Assembly: GCA_014925825.1 (NCBI GenBank)
Contig: JACGCK010000014.1
Span: 248,001 to 312,000, forward strand
Reading direction: 5' to 3'
DNA from: Pholiota molesta
Lineage: Eukaryota > Basidiomycota > Agaricomycetes > Agaricales > Strophariaceae
Length of the DNA stretch: 64,000 nt
Part shown: piece by piece, positions 1 to 11,651 of the stretch
Layout: each line of letters begins with the position of its first letter
Numbering within the stretch: position 1 is the stretch's first letter
Notes under the pieces: generated by a model
What the model saw: the letters and a program-made list of their open reading frames with translations, nothing else
Told to the model about the DNA's origin: nothing
Database searches by the model: none
Program-made: the position numbers and the translations under genes

Positions 1-666
1 AAAAACATATTTTTAGCATCAAATTTGACGAAGATATTAATAGTTTACGATTAAATCGTTATTTTGAGCGCTTAAAAACGCGTTTGCCCGCAGTTCAATC
101 GTTAGGCATTCGTACCTTTCGCAAACTTGCGCATAAATAGATGACATGTATATCTACAAAATGTATTTTAAATTTTATTAATTGAACAAAATCTGACTAT
201 GTTATAATAAAATCAATATTCTCTACTTGACTTCACTATTAACAAGACGCTTTTGCCAACGGTTCATTCGTTAAATAAGCTAGCCTTTCGTAAACCAGGG
301 CCAAGGTATAAAATCAAAATACCTATCTAACGAGCCTTTATACATAATATTTGGGTAAGAACTCATTGAGATACGGGCAAATGCGCTCAAGCAGTCCAAT
401 TTCTACTATTAAAATAGTTTCTATAGGTAAAATCAATTTGAAGTCGGCCCACAGACCGGTCTACAACCAGTCCTCAACCAGTCTTTAATAGGACTGGTTG
501 AGGACCGGTTTTTTGCGGTTGCTCAACCACAGAAGACCGACGTAGACCGGTTTACGTCGGTCTTGTGCGGTTTTTTGCAGTCTTTAAACTGCAGTTAACC
601 GGTTGCAGTCTCGGTCCATGGCACCTAGGGCCAAAAGACCGGACCGGACCGGACCTTCGAACACTA
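1..666 (+). mobile_element. E1: non-autonomous DNA transposon, right part (ACCGGT-type ends)
   Basis: This is the right-hand portion of a non-coding element that starts before the window. Positions 450-660 are packed with accggtc/gaccggt words on both strands, and it ends in CGAACACTA at 658-666, whose reverse complement TAGTGTTCGAAGGTCC matches the ends of E2 (TAGTGTTTGCAGGTCC) and E3 (TAGTGCTTGGAAGTCC). The 8 bases after it (ctctggat, 667-674) should be the target duplication; the left copy is outside the window. Internally it has two related motifs of about 65 bp (roughly 77-145 and 245-316), both running from CGCNTTTGCC to CTTTCG.AAAC, which recur in E2-E5. It has no ORF and is inserted in a coding exon of the gene at 667-1545. 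An 8-bp duplication fits hAT; KDZ/Zisupton elements also make 8-bp duplications, so the mobilising transposase is undecided. Confidence 0.8.
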
Positions 667-1545
667 CTCTGGATGCTTGGATGGCCTCCGCTGCGCCGCG
701 ATGGGCGACATCCCAGTCGGGGGCATCTGGATGCCCGGCAAGCACGGCAATAATGCGCGAGGATGCGTCGATTATGGGCCTCGCAGTCCTGAAGATCACG
801 TTTGGTTAGCCAAGTAGGGAAGACTGAATGACGCTGATACTTACTTACCATCCCAGGCTTCAATTTTGAAGCCCAGGACATCGACAAGCTCCTTAAGCTT
901 ATATATCCCTCCAAATTCGCCATGATCTGGAAGAGAAATATATCCCGTGGCAGCTATCGGAAAATCTTTCGAGTCGAAGGACGTTTTTGTGGGTTTGGCG
1001 GGTCGAACGCACTTATCGTAAGCGGCCTGGCTGATTTCAAGGGGGCGTGTCCGAGCAGCATCTCTCTGGGCATTGCGTTTCTCTGTCCGTTTTGCGCGCA
1101 TTCTCTTCTGATTCCGCCTCCTTTTGCTGTTCTGAGGTTTAGGGGGTGGGTTGTGCGCATTTGGAATGGACAAAGGTATGGTGGAGGCCTTTGATGGGTG
1201 CCGGAATGACGAGCTTGGGTCTTTTGGTTGTGGGGATGCTGACCTAGAGGAGGATGGAGACGAAGATGCCGAGGTACAAGGCGAGGTAAGGGGGGATGAG
1301 CCGAAGAAAAGGCGATACTCCAGTTCGAGCGTGTCTGAGGGCAGACGGTCCATTGGGCCGAGATCTTGCTCTTCGTAGCCTTCGTCCGCGATGGTCTCAT
1401 GGAGGCTGTTTTCGAAGAGGAAGGTGGGATCCTGTGGGCGTACGGCAGACATAGACGCGACAAGGCCTGTATTACCTGAGGGTGGATGGGTCAGTTGTGG
1501 CGCAAGGTTGGTGAGATGGATTGAATGGGAATTGAATCCTAACAC
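667..1545 (-). pseudogene. KDZ-associated gene of unknown function, cut by E1
   Basis: The minus-strand reading runs from a Met at 1545 (a later Met near 1452 is equally possible) to 845. A 56-bp intron (844-789; GTAAGTATC..TTCAG) follows and then an exon at 788-667. Splicing at the second of two overlapping GTAAGT sites keeps the frame and gives a continuous WDGKTARPIIDASSRI..IAVLAGHPD block. The protein has a Ser/Pro-rich N-terminus, a basic Lys/Arg stretch around residues 140-165 and a conserved ATGYISL..KELVDVLGFK segment. I recall similar proteins beside KDZ transposases in basidiomycetes, but this recognition is from memory and the function is unknown. Element E1 abuts the exon at 666, so the C-terminus is separated or lost. 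It is divergently oriented to the transposase gene. Confidence 0.6.
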
Positions 1546-1963
1546 GCCAACGCCTCATGCGTACTGAGATTCCCGGGGGGTCGAGTATCAGAGCAGAGGC
1601 ATAGTGGGCGACGCACGGTATGGGATGGTCAAGTCTGACGCGCCGGCTGAGATTCCCGAGGGATCAAGTATCAGAGCCATTGCGTCTGACCGTGTGAGGG
1701 GGATGTAGGGTGGACGATAACTTGCTCACCTAGCATCTGTGGAAGGGATGTGGCGTGCAGAGCCGTTGGAGGGGGTATGGTTGTTTAGTTGGATAGTTGG
1801 AACTTAAGGCTTAGCCGAGGGTTGATCTAGAGTAAGTACTTTGTTTAATTTCGAGCGGACCGCGGTGACAGTGCACGTGCATGCGCGTCGCGCGTCGCGC
1901 ATCATCGTACGTCCTCTGAATGATAATCACTCACTGGCAGTACCCTCCACAACTCCGTCAGCT
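1546..1963. promoter_or_regulatory. Divergent intergenic region of the KDZ unit
   Basis: About 0.42 kb separates the two divergent KDZ-unit genes, so both promoters must lie here. It holds two imperfect copies of a segment (TGAGATTCCCG.GGGTC.AGTATCAGAGC type) near 1566 and 1648, which may be binding sites or simply a local duplication. A GC-rich stretch rich in GCGCG words lies at 1870-1900. No convincing TATA box was seen. Confidence 0.35.
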
Positions 1964-4231
1964 ATGTCTCGCCCGTTCAAAAGGTCTAAAAAAACTCACT
2001 ACCACGATCGAGTCCCTCTCGAAGATGACATTGAAGTCGTCCACTCCCGCTCCTCTCGCATGATTCCTGGCCGAAACTTGGTGGCAGAAAGTCTTCGCTC
2101 GCCGCTGAAGGGTCGAACGACTTGGACCGTGGGCTCGGCATGGGCGCCTGAAGATGATCAAGAGCTGGCCTTGGATGACTCGGGGGACTGGTTTGACGAA
2201 GAGATTCACGCCGAGGTATACGAAAGCGGCCCTTCTCGACTTGAAGCCCTTCCAAAGAAAAAGTACAATCGAAGTGGACTATCAGTGAGTATGCCCCACT
2301 TCGATTGTAACAGAAATCTAATATATTTACGCAGACAAGGCCGCACGTTTTTTGGAAGGCTCAGCATCGTGCAGAATATCTAGACGAGGTTATTCGTTGG
2401 GAGGGCCGTGGCGATTTCAAGGTCGCGGAATGCCCGGATTGCCAGTCGAGAAAACGCGAGCGCATCGGGCTTGCTGAATACCGCTGCCTTGATTGCTTTC
2501 TTCCCGACCTTTCTTGTAAGGACTGCTGTGTAAAGCGACACCAACGGACGCCCTTTCACGTTATTGAGGTAGGCCGCATGTCGCATTTCAAGTTACTTGT
2601 TTGGTATTCTTAATTTGATTGCTTTTAGCATTGGAATGGGGCCTCCTTCGTCAAAACCTCCCTCAAGAGTATGGGCCTCGAAATACATCTCAACCACGCG
2701 AGTATGCGCTGCTCCTTGCCTGCCGCCTGCCATCAGGATCTTGTTATCATCCACACCAATGGCGTTCACCAGGCCCCTATCAGCTATTGTGGGTGCCACC
2801 GAGCAACCCCGCGTCATCTTCAGCTCCTTCGCCGCGGCCTCTATCCAGCCTCTCAAATCTCCACCCAACTTTGCGTTACATTTCCACTGCTTCAACTGCT
2901 GCACTTACTCTCCTTGACGTCAAAAGCGTCGACATACGATTTATATCGCACACTTGAAAGGCTGAGCGACAATATTGGAAGCCAGGAGCGCCGGTCGCGG
3001 TATCGCCCACTCCTACGCGTGGGGCTTCAGTGGAAACACCTCAAGATGCTGAAGCGCGGAGGCAGAGGGCACGATGAGGCCGGGATAGCGGCGACGAAGG
3101 ATGGCGAGTTGGCAGTCAAGTGCCCCTCCTGCCCGCATCCAGGTATTAACCTTCCAGACGATTGGGAAGATGCGCCGGAGGATCAACGGTACGTACGCAG
3201 CCCGTCCTTGTAAGCTACCGGCTCATTGGCGGACGCAGGTTCCTCTACTGCCTCATAGTCTGCTTGGATGCGAACTTCCGGCTGAAGAATCAACTTGTGT
3301 CGAATTACTCCTCAGACCCTGGCCTTGGGACCGGCTGGGCTTATATGGTTAGGAGAGAACCCTATGAGAAGTATGTTCTGAGTCATGTGGACATGGAGGA
3401 CGTGCGTACCTTATTCTTTCACCTGCAGCCCCAGCTAATCCACCTTTAGATCAATACTTGTGTCGGCTTTCTGGCGCTTGTTCAGGCTTTGACGCGATTT
3501 TCCCGGGGCTTGCGGTATACCGGCGTTGGGGGGGCCTTTTGTGGAAGAGGCGAGATGATTTTGGCCAATGGCATTGGGAACTTGCAGAAGGGCGAGCGGT
3601 ACATGCCCTCAACATTTTCATGCCCAATTAATTGCTGATTTGCGACACTAGATATGCGAATATGGATTATATATTCGCTTCGGCCGTTCAATCTTCGAAG
3701 GTCGCCTCCATCACAATCAGCTATGACATTGCGTGCCAATGGTACAAGCACTTTTACGACAGGATGGAAGCTTGGCCGGCGGACCTTCGTTTAGGGCCCA
3801 ATGTTGAGACGCGCCCACTTATCCCAAAATTCCACGAACCTGCGCACGTGGAGAAAAACCACGAGCAATTTTCTTTCAACTTTGCGACGGGTGTTGGCAA
3901 AACCGACGGAGAGGTTCCTGAAAGAGTTTGGGCTGCGCACAACGGCCTTGGGGGCGCAACGAAGACGCAGGGGCCAGGCTCTCGACACGACGTCCTTGAT
4001 GACCATTTCGGGTTTTGGAATTGGCAGAAGTATTGCAGCATGGGTATGTTGGCCTCGCCTTTGCTCAAATTCTTAGCTGATTCCCCTGTAGGTGCCACTC
4101 TAATGCGGCGATATAAGGCTGCTATAGCCGAGAGAAACAGGCAGGTTGAGGCCCATCGTGGCTTTACCCAATCACTTCCAGGCCCAATGGTCTCGAAGTG
4201 GGACGAGGTATGCGTGGCCTGGGATGCTGAT

Positions 4232-5134
4232 TAGTGTTTGCAGGTCCGGTCCGGTCCGGTCTTTTGCCCAAATTTGGCAAGACCGAGACCGAGACTGGTC
4301 CAGGGCAGTCTCAAGACTGCAAAAAACCGACAAAGACCGACATAGACCGGTTTATGTCGGTCTTGGGCGGTTCAGCAACTGACAAAAACCGGTCTCAACC
4401 AGTCCTAGTTAAGACTGGTTGAAAACTGGTTGTAGACCGGTCTGAACCAGCATTTTAAGCTGTATTTTACCTGTAGAAACCATTTAAATAGTAGAAATTA
4501 GACTACTTGAGCGCATTTGCCCATATCTCAGTGAGTTCATAACCAAATATTATGTGTAAGGGCTCATTAAATAGGTATTTTAATGTTCTACTTTTACCTT
4601 GGTTTTCGAAAGGCTAGCTTACTTAACGAATGAAACGTTGGCAAAAGTGTCTTGTAGTAGTCTGGTAATGTACACATCATCAATTTAATTATAACTCAGT
4701 CAAATATTGCTCGATTATTTAGGTCTAAAATGCATTACGCAGGTATATATGCCCTCCATGTATGCGCAAGTTTGCGAAAGGCACGAATGATTAATGGCTG
4801 AAACGCGGGCAAAAGCGTTTATAAGCGCCCAAAATACTCAGCTGATCGTAAACTATTAATACCTCCGTCAGTTCTTATGCTAAAAATATGGTTTTAACCT
4901 TGTTCGAAAGGGCTATTAGTGCTCTACTACGCTGCAAAAAATCTCGCAGAAAGACCGGTTGAAACCGGTCCTAACCGGTTTTTATCGGTCTTTTGATTTG
5001 GAGAATCATGAAAGACCGCGGACCGGACCGCGGTTGCGGTCTTGATCGGTCCATTCTATTTCCGGTCCACTGCGGTTATGGTCCGGTCTTTTTCCGGTCT
5101 TTTTCCGGTCTTGTAACCGGACCTGCAAACACTA
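4232..5134 (-). mobile_element. E2: non-autonomous DNA transposon (ACCGGT-type ends), 903 bp
   Basis: The terminal inverted repeats are TAGTGTTTGCAGGTCCGG at 4232 and its exact reverse complement ending at 5134. The 8-bp target duplication atgctgat is at 4224-4231 and 5135-5142. Subterminal zones (about 4245-4445 and 4945-5120) are dense in accggtc words. The centre holds the same core as E1 and E3 in reverse orientation, including both copies of the CGCTTTTGCC..CTTTCG motif. It has no ORF of note. It interrupts the KDZ transposase exon. Confidence 0.92.
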
Positions 5135-6532
5135 ATGCTGATAGATTCCCGAAATCTGCACCCAGCCCGTTCGCCGTTGACGACAGCAACCGTAAGTTCT
5201 GTCAAACATCCTGCTTGTTGCCCTACTCATGAAATAATTCATTTGCGTTAGGCGTCAGTGAAGCTGGTATCAGGGAGCAGCTAGCGGAGGAGGAAATGGA
5301 ACGTGCGCAGCAGATCCCACCCCTCCACAGTACAGGGCCGTCAACCTGGCTGTCGATGGGCTTAGAGCTCGAGGAATCCCAGTAAGCTTTAATTCCAAAT
5401 TTCAGCTGCATATCCAGCTGACAACATGCTTCATAGGCGCCGGCTTCGAACGCGTGCAAAGTTGCAAGGCGAAGCACCTACCGGACTTCGTACTCAGTCC
5501 CTATCAGAGCAGAGGGCGGCGCTGTCCAGAAACATCAAGAACTGGGAACCCTTGTGCTCAATCTACATACCTGGCCTGCTCCAGTACCAAACGGAGGCTG
5601 GAAATGGCGGCTTGACAACTTGGGAGAATGAACCAAAGCCCGAGGATGTCGACCTGTTCCTGCCCTCACAGCTACCAACCAATCGCCGGGAGGCCGCATG
5701 TACAAAAGGGCTGCCGGAGATGGAGTCCAAGCTTCGAAATGCCCAGTGCTTTGATGCGCTCTCCCACCTACGCCGTACGCTACGCCTTAAAACGCGGATG
5801 ATACAGTACAAAAACAGCAACATCCGGGGTCAGCGGGATGGAACTCGTTCTCGCGCGCTCATCGACCGAGTGCATCGACGTGCCCTGAACTCTGTGGACA
5901 AGTATCGTGCAGCTCGGGAGGCTTTGTTGGCCCTCTCTGGACCTGGTAGCTGGGAAAAGACCCTACAGCCACTCCTCAATGCCGACGTTCGAAGCTACGT
6001 GGACCCCGAAGGCCGAAAAGAAGGCCCTGGAAGGACTGGCATCTGGGAAGATGGACGGCGTCCCAGTAACCCAGAAGGCGATCATGGCGGCACCGAGGAG
6101 ATTAGCGCCATCCCAGAAGAACGCGCCCGACGCGATGGAACTGGATGGACAAAAAATATTGTTTCATGGATCTGGAGGACAGTCGCTACCGAGGTTGGAG
6201 GCGACAGTGAAGGCGATGACGATATTTTGCGATCCGAATGGGCGAGAAGTAGGGCGCGTATTCAGCGATGCAAAGAGGAGGTGATTCTCCTGCTAGAGGA
6301 GATGAGGCGGGTCCTCGAATTTCTCGAGTGGCGCGCAAAATGGTGGGAGGCTCGTCGGAAGCCTCGAACTGGCATCACACCGGAGCTCCAAGAAGGAATT
6401 GAGGCGTATGCAGCTGGCCAAGCGATGGATCAACGGGCACTTTCAGAAGCTTTCCGCAAGCTTTGGAAGACGCCGTTGAATCTGATTGACGAGGCCGACC
6501 CCGATTATCGTATGGACACCGGCGATGGAGAT

Positions 6533-6564
<32 letters not shown>

Positions 6565-6591
6565 CGAGGGCGAGGGCGAGGGCGAGGGCAA
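6533..6591 (+). repeat. GAGGGC hexanucleotide microsatellite encoding (EG)n
   Basis: Tandem GAGGGC units preceded by GAGGAC units lie inside the last transposase exon and encode a DEDEDEGEGEGEG tail. Related GGTGAC/GGTGAA units continue to about 6660. Such a tract is likely length-polymorphic but remains in frame here. Confidence 0.8.
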
Positions 6592-6751
6592 GGATGCTGA
6601 TCATGAGAGAAATGGCAGCGGCAGCGGCAATGGTGACGGTGACGGTGAAGGTGAAGGTAGTAAGGATGTTGGTGCTGGTATTCCACCAGCTGAACCATAT
6701 ACGCGACCTGCATTCCCACTTCCATCCATTCATGAGGACGTTTTCACATAG

Positions 6752-8912
6752 CTACTAAATTGAATTAGCTATTAAGATGAATTTTAAATCTGAAAACTAT
6801 ATGCTGGCCTATCTGGGAATCTTTAGAAACACTCTATTAAAACAGCAAAGGGATTATCTGAAAAATGAAGGAGTAAATGAATTGCCAATATTTGGGGGAG
6901 CAGGAGGATGCCACCATTCCATGCCCATATTTGGGAGGTGCCATGCCGGCTGTGCTAAATATAACATCATTCATTCCGGCCAGCAAAGTAATATTTATGC
7001 CAGCCCAGTTTCCGATTCACCACCTTCCTTGCCCCCAATCTCTATAATGGAGGCATTAATAAATTCAATAAATCTGGAAGATTCCAATGCACGTAGGCAC
7101 ACGGCGGTACAGTAAATACTGCCTGCGCTATTTATGAACAACCATTTCTTTTATAGGGCTGCAAGACATTTTTCAATAAATACAAATAAGGTATTGTTAA
7201 AAAGGTGTGTTATTGAGCTATTTTGTAATGTAATTGGCGCACGGATATTCAAAGCGTGGCCGGCGCTAAAGCGGTGCGAGTGCCATTCGCGCGGGCTATT
7301 TTACGGAGCGACAAAGCACCGTAAAATTATGGTTATACACGCGTTAAGAGCGCGTATTTAATACCTCAAAGTACCATTTTAAATGAAGCCAAACGGTGCA
7401 GTGGGTGTGGAGGAAAAGAGGAGGAGGGAGGAGGGGAGGGCACACAGCCGACAGACACGTGCTCGGTCCGAACGCTAAATATAGAATTCTTCCAGCCAGC
7501 CAGCCAATATTCATGCCAGCCCAGCAGCTGGTTCAGTGCCTTCCCGGGCTCTGACCTATATAATCAGTGTGTAATTAAATCCCATAAATTTAGAAGATGA
7601 CAACGCACCTAAGCGCTCGCTGATGCGATTTTTGGTTCCTATGCTATATGAAAACAACCATTTTGTAAATAAGGTCGCGTACAGTAATCCAATACACACG
7701 AATAGTATATCATTGGAAAGGTGTAATATTAAGCTATTTTATGGTATAATATGCGCGCAAATATTCAGGGCGTGGCCGGCGCTAAAGCGGTGCAAGTGCC
7801 ATTCGCGCGGGCTATTTTACGGAGCGACAAAGCACCGTAAAATTATGGTTATACACGCGTTAAAAGCGCGTATTTAATACCTAAAAGTACCATCTTAAAT
7901 GAAGCCAAACGGTGCAGTGGGTGTGGAGGAAAAGAGGAGGAGGGAGGGGGGGAGGGCACACAGCCGACAGACACGTGCTCGGTCCGAACGCTAAATATAG
8001 AATTCTTCCAGCCAGCCAGCCAATATTCATGCCAGCCCAGCAGCTGGTTCAGTGCCTTCCCGGGCTCTGACCCATATAGTCAGTGTGTCATTAAATTCCA
8101 TAAATCTAGAAGATGACAACGCACCTAAGCGCTCGCTGATGCGATTTTTGGTTCCTATGCTATATGAAAACAACCATTTTGTAAATAAGGTCGCGTACAG
8201 TAGTCCAATACACACGAGTAGTATATCATTGGAAAGGTGTAATATTAAGCTATTTTATGGTATAATATGCGCGCAAATATTTAAAGCGTGGCCGGCGCTA
8301 AAGCGGTGCGAGCGTAAATTCGTGCGGGCTGTTTTATGGAGCAAGCAACGGACGTCAAATTATGATCATGGACGCGTTAGAAGCGCGCATTTAATACCTC
8401 TAGATACAACCTAAGATCATGCAAAACGATGCCGCGGTTAAGGAGGAAAGGAATATTCTTTGTGGGCGCCAATTTTACACCATCAGTAATTCGTGTCTAG
8501 CGCGTGAACCAATGCAGCTATAAATATGAAAATTTCACAGCTGTATTCAGAATAAAATTCCGCATCTACAGGTATAAAATGGTCCCAGTGGGCCCCAAAC
8601 AGAGTGGACCAGCTGCCCAGGTGCAATGCCAGCAATATTAGAAAAATATTATTTTGGGAATTTCCATTTTGGGATGACCCTGACAACAGCGACGAGGAGT
8701 GCTGGGCACTGTTGAGCATGGTGAGCAAGTGCACAGCATCCAGTGATCACCATCACCACCCCCAGTGACCAGCACAGACCACCTGCCAAAAGTGGAATGT
8801 CTTCAAACTCAGCTTGGTGGAGTGGCTGTGCGAGCTGAGTTACCGGGCTGGATGCAACTTCTTTCCTGGCGAACTACCGAGATTTCATGTAGAATATTAA
8901 CGGACAAGGCTG
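6752..8912. repeat. Tandemly duplicated AT-rich repeat related to the 4.8 kb palindromic element
   Basis: There is no plausible gene here. At least three units with a period near 0.5 kb recur (about 6960-7440, 7490-7970 and 8000-8440). Each contains CAGCCAGCCAATATTCATG, then a CTGGTTCA..CCTTCC segment, ATTAAAT.C.ATAAAT, and CGTGGCCGGCGCTAAAGCGG. From 8460 to 8912 the sequence matches the right arm of the element at 47824-52607, including the terminal segment TAGAATATTAACGGACAAGG. It is therefore a one-armed or decayed relative. A candidate target duplicate after its end is gcgatgga (8913-8920), but no matching left end was found. Short ORFs in it are by-products of the repeats. Confidence 0.7.
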
Positions 8913-9118
8913 GCGATGGAGCGAGCAATGGCACATCGCACTAGCGCTGAACACGCGAGCTACGTACACGCGCCGTTGCGCAAGGGCCGCGTCAGAAGCG
9001 CGGTGGACGAGTATGCTGCATGAAGAAAAGGCACAGTGGGTAGAAACGGCAAGGGATTCAAGGGTAAGAATGGTCGGGCGGCGATGATGGCATGGGCAGG
9101 GTAAAAATCGGGAGATGA

Positions 9119-9520
9119 CTACCTCAGAAGGTGATATAGAATCGTTGCAAGTCTGGCGATTGTCGCTTCTGGTACCCAATTCCGGGTGTGAAACTTGAGC
9201 ATTGGATGGCGGCGGGCCGATATCGCCCATCGATTGTGCCCATGTTGGTTGGCAAGGACGGTCCGCGGACCCCAAGCTTGAGGAAGGTCGATCGGCTTCG
9301 AGAGGGTGGAAGGGCGGTCGCTCAGCAAACCAACAGCAGGCATGAGAGCAGGCGACGAGCCCAGGCGTGAGCTCGAGTCGCCTGTGGAGGAATCACTCAC
9401 CTTGCTCCACTCCCTCCTCGCCTGGCCTCGGTGTCGCAGGCTGGCAGCGATGCTAGTGGTGGACGCAATCATGTGTGAGTTATTGGTGTCACCATGCCGC
9501 GAGTGTATTTCGTAGGGGTG
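9119..9520 (-). repeat. Dispersed module R, copy 1 (possible exon remnant)
   Basis: This segment is closely similar to 32440-32790 in the same order: TTCCGGGTGTGAAAC, a GG.TCGGCTTCGAG stretch, a GCGACGAGCCCAGGCGTGAG block and TAGTGGTGGACGC. Read on the minus strand, both copies can be seen as two short exons separated by a very small putative intron (GTGAGTGATT.. in this copy, GTAAGGATTC.. in the other). No known domain is visible. It may be the 5' part of a gene family or a transposable-element remnant. The flanks at 8913-9118 and 9521-9850 show nothing else I can name. Confidence 0.45.
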
Positions 9521-9850
9521 AGAGGCAGGCGATCGCCATCGGACGTGGGGGCGGACGTAGGGGTGGAGACATGTAGTGAGTGGGCGAGGTCAGCGAGAGC
9601 GGCGCTTTACATACAGCACATACACGAGCGCAGGGCCACTCACTTAAGACGTGCGCGAGGCGGGTTGGGTGGGGTTAGATTTGGGTTACATGGCGGAGAG
9701 CGAGTGAGAGCGGCGTTTACAATTTACGATCGGAGTTCCAATTGCGTGCGACGGGATTCGTTCGTTGGCGAGGCGCAGTTGAGGCGCAGCCTCGTCTACT
9801 TAGTCGGCAAACGGTCCTCTCTGCCAGTCTCTGCCCTCCTTATCTACTGC

Positions 9851-11286
9851 ATGATGATTAACGAATCCAGTCAACCGATTTGCCCAATAAACGAACTTCC
9901 CACCGAGATCCTCTGCGAAATCTTCTCTCGCTGTGTCGACCACTCATCTGCGCGCGTCCTTATGCAGCCAAACGCCGAGATCGCACCCATGTTGCTCTGC
10001 CACGTGTGTGCCAATTGGCGAGCGGCGGTGCTCTCTATCCCGCCCTTCTGGGCGCACTTTCGTTTCGAACTCCCTCTCAACTGGCACTCGAATGGACGGC
10101 CGTACACCTGGGATCCAGAACTGTTCTTGCGTCGCGTGGGATGGCTGCGATGGTGGAGGCGCAATCTGGGCGCGATGGCACCCCATCTTCAAGTGGAGAT
10201 ACGGGAGAAAGAGGGTGCCAAATATCAGGGGGACGTGTTTCAGAGTCTACCTGTGAATTTCTCCTCGAGCTCATGTCCTCGGCACAGTATATCAGCGTCG
10301 GACGACTCTATTGTTATCTCGTCCAACGGCGCACGGAAGCAGGATACATTGTCAGAATCCACCCCAATGCCCATACCATAGTCTGCGCGTGGGCGCCCAG
10401 ATCGGAGTTCGGTACTCCCCATAGCTGTAATGAATATCAGAAGTCCGTGCTTTCCCAGACCCATTCGACACTTCGATATATTACTATCGAGAACGTCAAC
10501 CTTAGAGCCCCGGAATTTACAAATTCTCTCAACAACTGGTCTACATTAACTCATATTTCCATGAGTGGGCTGATTCTACATCCAAACGCTTGGTTCTCCT
10601 TCATTCGATCGCTAAGCGCTCTTCAATCCGGCTCTTTTCGCCTGCGCTTCGAGGACGGCGACATCGAAACATATGCGCGTCCATCCGTATGCACACTGCC
10701 CTGCCTTGCAGTGTTTCACATCACCGTTACTCACGCCATAGGATATTACCCACTCAAAGCCGCCTTTGATAACCTTCAGCTTCCCGCACTACGCACCCTA
10801 TCTCTTCGGTCTCGGGTGGCGACGTGGTATGACGCTACCGCCCTCACCGAAGTTCACGCCGCACTTATGTCCGCGCCTGCAATCACGAAGCTCTCACTGG
10901 GCCTCTCATTTCTCGGGGGCCAGATGTTCTCCGATTGGAGACTAACGCCAATTAGCGATGACATCACGCCGCTCGTTGAGTGTGCTCCTCGACTCGAACA
11001 TCTGAGCTTTGCGATAGAGAATCCACTCCGGCGCTATGGATGGCTTCCGTTTGTTGATAGGGTTTTTGCGTCCAGCCGCTGGCTCGATTTGAAGAACCCG
11101 ACGAGCATCATCCGGGAGGTCACGTTTGTGTTGCCAGACACATCGCAGCCGCTGGATGTAGTGGCCGAATGTGCTGATAGATTTTTATTGATTTTGGAGG
11201 TTCGGAAATTCGCCAAGGACGAGGTGATTGTAGGATGTGAAGAGGAAGGATCAATTGAGGTGCGGCGTGCTGCATGGGGCTGGTAA
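9851..11286 (+). pseudogene. F-box/LRR-like protein with an internal frame break
   Basis: The start is MMINESSQPICPINELP at 9851, followed by a typical fungal F-box (ELPTEILCEIFSRCV..HVCANWRAAVLSIPPFW) in the first 70 residues. Trp-rich WLRWWRRNL and leucine-rich segments follow. The reading frame used from 9851 ends in a different frame from the one carrying the rest (about 10240-11286, ending VRRAAWGW). I found no intron that repairs the frame shift near 10240, although a TTTCAG acceptor-like site lies at about 10239. Fungal F-box proteins of this type are presumed SCF ubiquitin-ligase substrate adaptors and are often expanded and decayed. Either the gene is a recent pseudogene, or the sequence has a one- or two-base error, or an unusual intron is used. 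Confidence 0.7.
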
Positions 11287-11309
11287 ATGCTGCGCTGGGA
11301 TATGTTTAG

Positions 11310-11546
11310 TGTTGTTTTAAACGGTTCTCGAACGTTTAGGCGGGTAGAAAAGGGACCCTCGCAAACGCGCGAGGTCCCATTCATCGTTAGAACTACTTAA
11401 GTACATCGATGACTACGTAGATAATCACATGAGAATATAAAACAAAAGTCAGACAGCGTGGTTGTGAAATAGAGAGAGATCACGCAATCAGTAGCAGCGT
11501 GGTACACCGTAAATTGGTGATGCGCTTGAATCTTATCAATCCAACA
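11310..11546 (-). repeat. LTR (3' LTR in element orientation)
   Basis: The LTR begins TGTTGTTTTAAACGG and ends TTATCAATCCAACA. It is near-identical to 12685-12920. An inverted pair GGGACC..GGTCCC around 11352-11380 lies within it. Confidence 0.9.
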
Positions 11547-11651
11547 CACCCCCGCAAGCGCAACACCATAAACAATGAAAGGGATATCAAAAAAATAAAA
11601 GGAACTTCGTACCCGTAACCCGCGGCACCCCCGCAATCTTATCAAAGTCCT

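Larger units (their letters stand above)
1964..6751 (+). pseudogene. KDZ-superfamily transposase (CxC2 + KDZ), interrupted by E2
   Basis: The inferred exons are 1964-2284, 2335-2568, 2629-3188, 3239-3401, 3450-3598, 3652-4043, 4092-4231 continued at 5143-5191, 5252-5381 and 5437-6751. All introns are about 50-60 bp with GT..AG borders. The N-terminus carries a CxC2-type cysteine cluster (CPDCQSRKRERIG, CLDCFLPDLSCKDCC). The next exons carry the KDZ core, including ITISYDIACQW, PKFHEPAHVEKNHE and GEVPERVWAAHNGLGG. The C-terminal half is coiled and acidic with an (EG)n tail. Remarkably, no stop or frame break occurs in any exon. The only lesion is E2, inserted in the exon reading WDEVCVAWDAD with duplication of ATGCTGAT; removing one duplicate leaves the frame running on to PFAVDDSN. 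KDZ proteins are RNase H-fold DNA transposases common in basidiomycetes. As it stands the gene should not give full-length enzyme unless the insert is spliced out. Confidence 0.88.

Noticed and set aside
6422..6429. gcgatgga as left target duplicate matching 8913-8920
   Set aside because: It lies in uninterrupted transposase coding sequence with no element end next to it, so it is a chance match.
6375..6758. Arg- and Leu/Val-rich ORFs opposite and beside the transposase tail
   Set aside because: They are alternate-frame readings of the GAGGGC repeat inside the transposase exon.
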